Of a stretch of DNA of 6,225 bases, positions 6,088 through 6,225 are shown one piece after another (position 1 is the stretch's first letter; every line of letters begins with the position of its first letter). A program made the position numbers and the translations under genes. The stretch lies in the NCBI GenBank assembly GCA_038231495.1, contig JBBRLG010000450.1, positions 1-6,225 on the forward strand, written 5' to 3'. This DNA comes from JBBRLG01 sp038231495 (lineage in GTDB: Bacteria; Planctomycetota; Planctomycetia; Gemmatales; Gemmataceae). The notes beneath the pieces are model-generated. The model saw only the letters and a list, made by a program, of their open reading frames with translations. It was not told the DNA's origin and did not search any database.

Positions 6088-6114
6088 GGTCGTGACTCCA
6101 TCGAGCTTCCGCCC
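6088..6114 (-). other. Junction between the upstream gene and truncated paralog C
   Basis: Twenty-seven bases separate the TAA of the upstream gene from the first recognisable codon of copy C. They read GGGCGGAAGCTCG, then ATGGAGTCACGACC, and do not resemble the spacers before copies A and B. GGAAG followed by ATG (6101-6099) could be a relic start site of a lost gene, but that frame gives only about 20 codons. I infer a deletion breakpoint at or near 6087. Confidence 0.45.
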
Positions 6115-6225
6115 TTATCGGCCACTATCCGGAGGCGCTTTACCTTTTTCTTCCTTGCCGGGGGGAGCGAGTGGATACAGCGGGTAGCTCAGGATCTCCG
6201 TCATCGTCCAGGTCTTCGCGGTTAA
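6115..6225 (-). CDS. Unknown protein, C-terminal 36 residues (runs off the window)
   Basis: The frame is open from the right edge to TAA at 6117-6115. It reads LTAKTWTMTEILSYPLYPLA, then PPGKEEKGKAPPDSGR. Its third codon positions are almost all G or C over the first 17 codons, like its neighbours. The competing frame (NREDLDDDGDPELP..., stop at 6142-6140) has weaker third-position bias, so I prefer this one. The hydrophilic Lys/Glu/Pro-rich end looks like a natural C-terminus. I do not recognise the family. It would be the first visible gene of the leftward transcript. It shares its reading frame with truncated copy C, so readthrough of the TAA would fuse the two. Confidence 0.45.
   Translation of the reverse strand, partial: LTAKTWTMTEILSYPLYPLAPPGKEEKGKAPPDSGR

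Overview
The window is high-GC bacterial DNA in which every credible gene lies on the minus strand, so the locus reads from right to left. The best guess at the host is a planctomycete, perhaps Gemmata-like. This rests on a secreted protein family with lysine/proline tails in tandem copies, a long protein built of WGDG-type PKD-like repeats ending in a transglutaminase-like domain, and an IS5-type element. It is an inference from style, not from a marker gene.

Layout in transcription order. (1) At 6225-6115 is the C-terminal tip of an unknown upstream gene. (2) At 6087-5437 is copy C of a paralogous family. It has lost its 5' part and sits in frame behind the stop of gene 1. (3) Copy B (5409-4189, 406 aa) is intact and has a signal peptide. 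(4) Copy A (4161-2980, 393 aa) is intact and has a signal peptide. B follows C, and A follows B, after 27-nt spacers that are almost identical and carry the same GAGGG ribosome site, so the spacer plus gene is the duplicated unit. (5) A GTG overlapping the stop of A opens a 942-aa frame (2983-155) with five PKD-like repeats and a transglutaminase-like domain. (6) An IS5-family element begins at about 137 and runs off the left edge. Only its end and the first 27 transposase codons are visible.

The gene products look extracytoplasmic: exported paralogs of unknown function beside a large repeat protein that would normally also be exported. The edges of the locus are worn. The PKD gene lacks a signal peptide and an independent start, has Tyr where the transglutaminase nucleophilic Cys is expected, changes frame at an A8 tract, and is cut by the insertion element. 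Copy C has lost its front half, although its remaining codons differ from B almost only at silent sites. I read this as an expanding and decaying array of secreted paralogs. I see no defence system, CRISPR array, RNA gene or integron. The paralog family itself is unrecognised and is the most novel content here.
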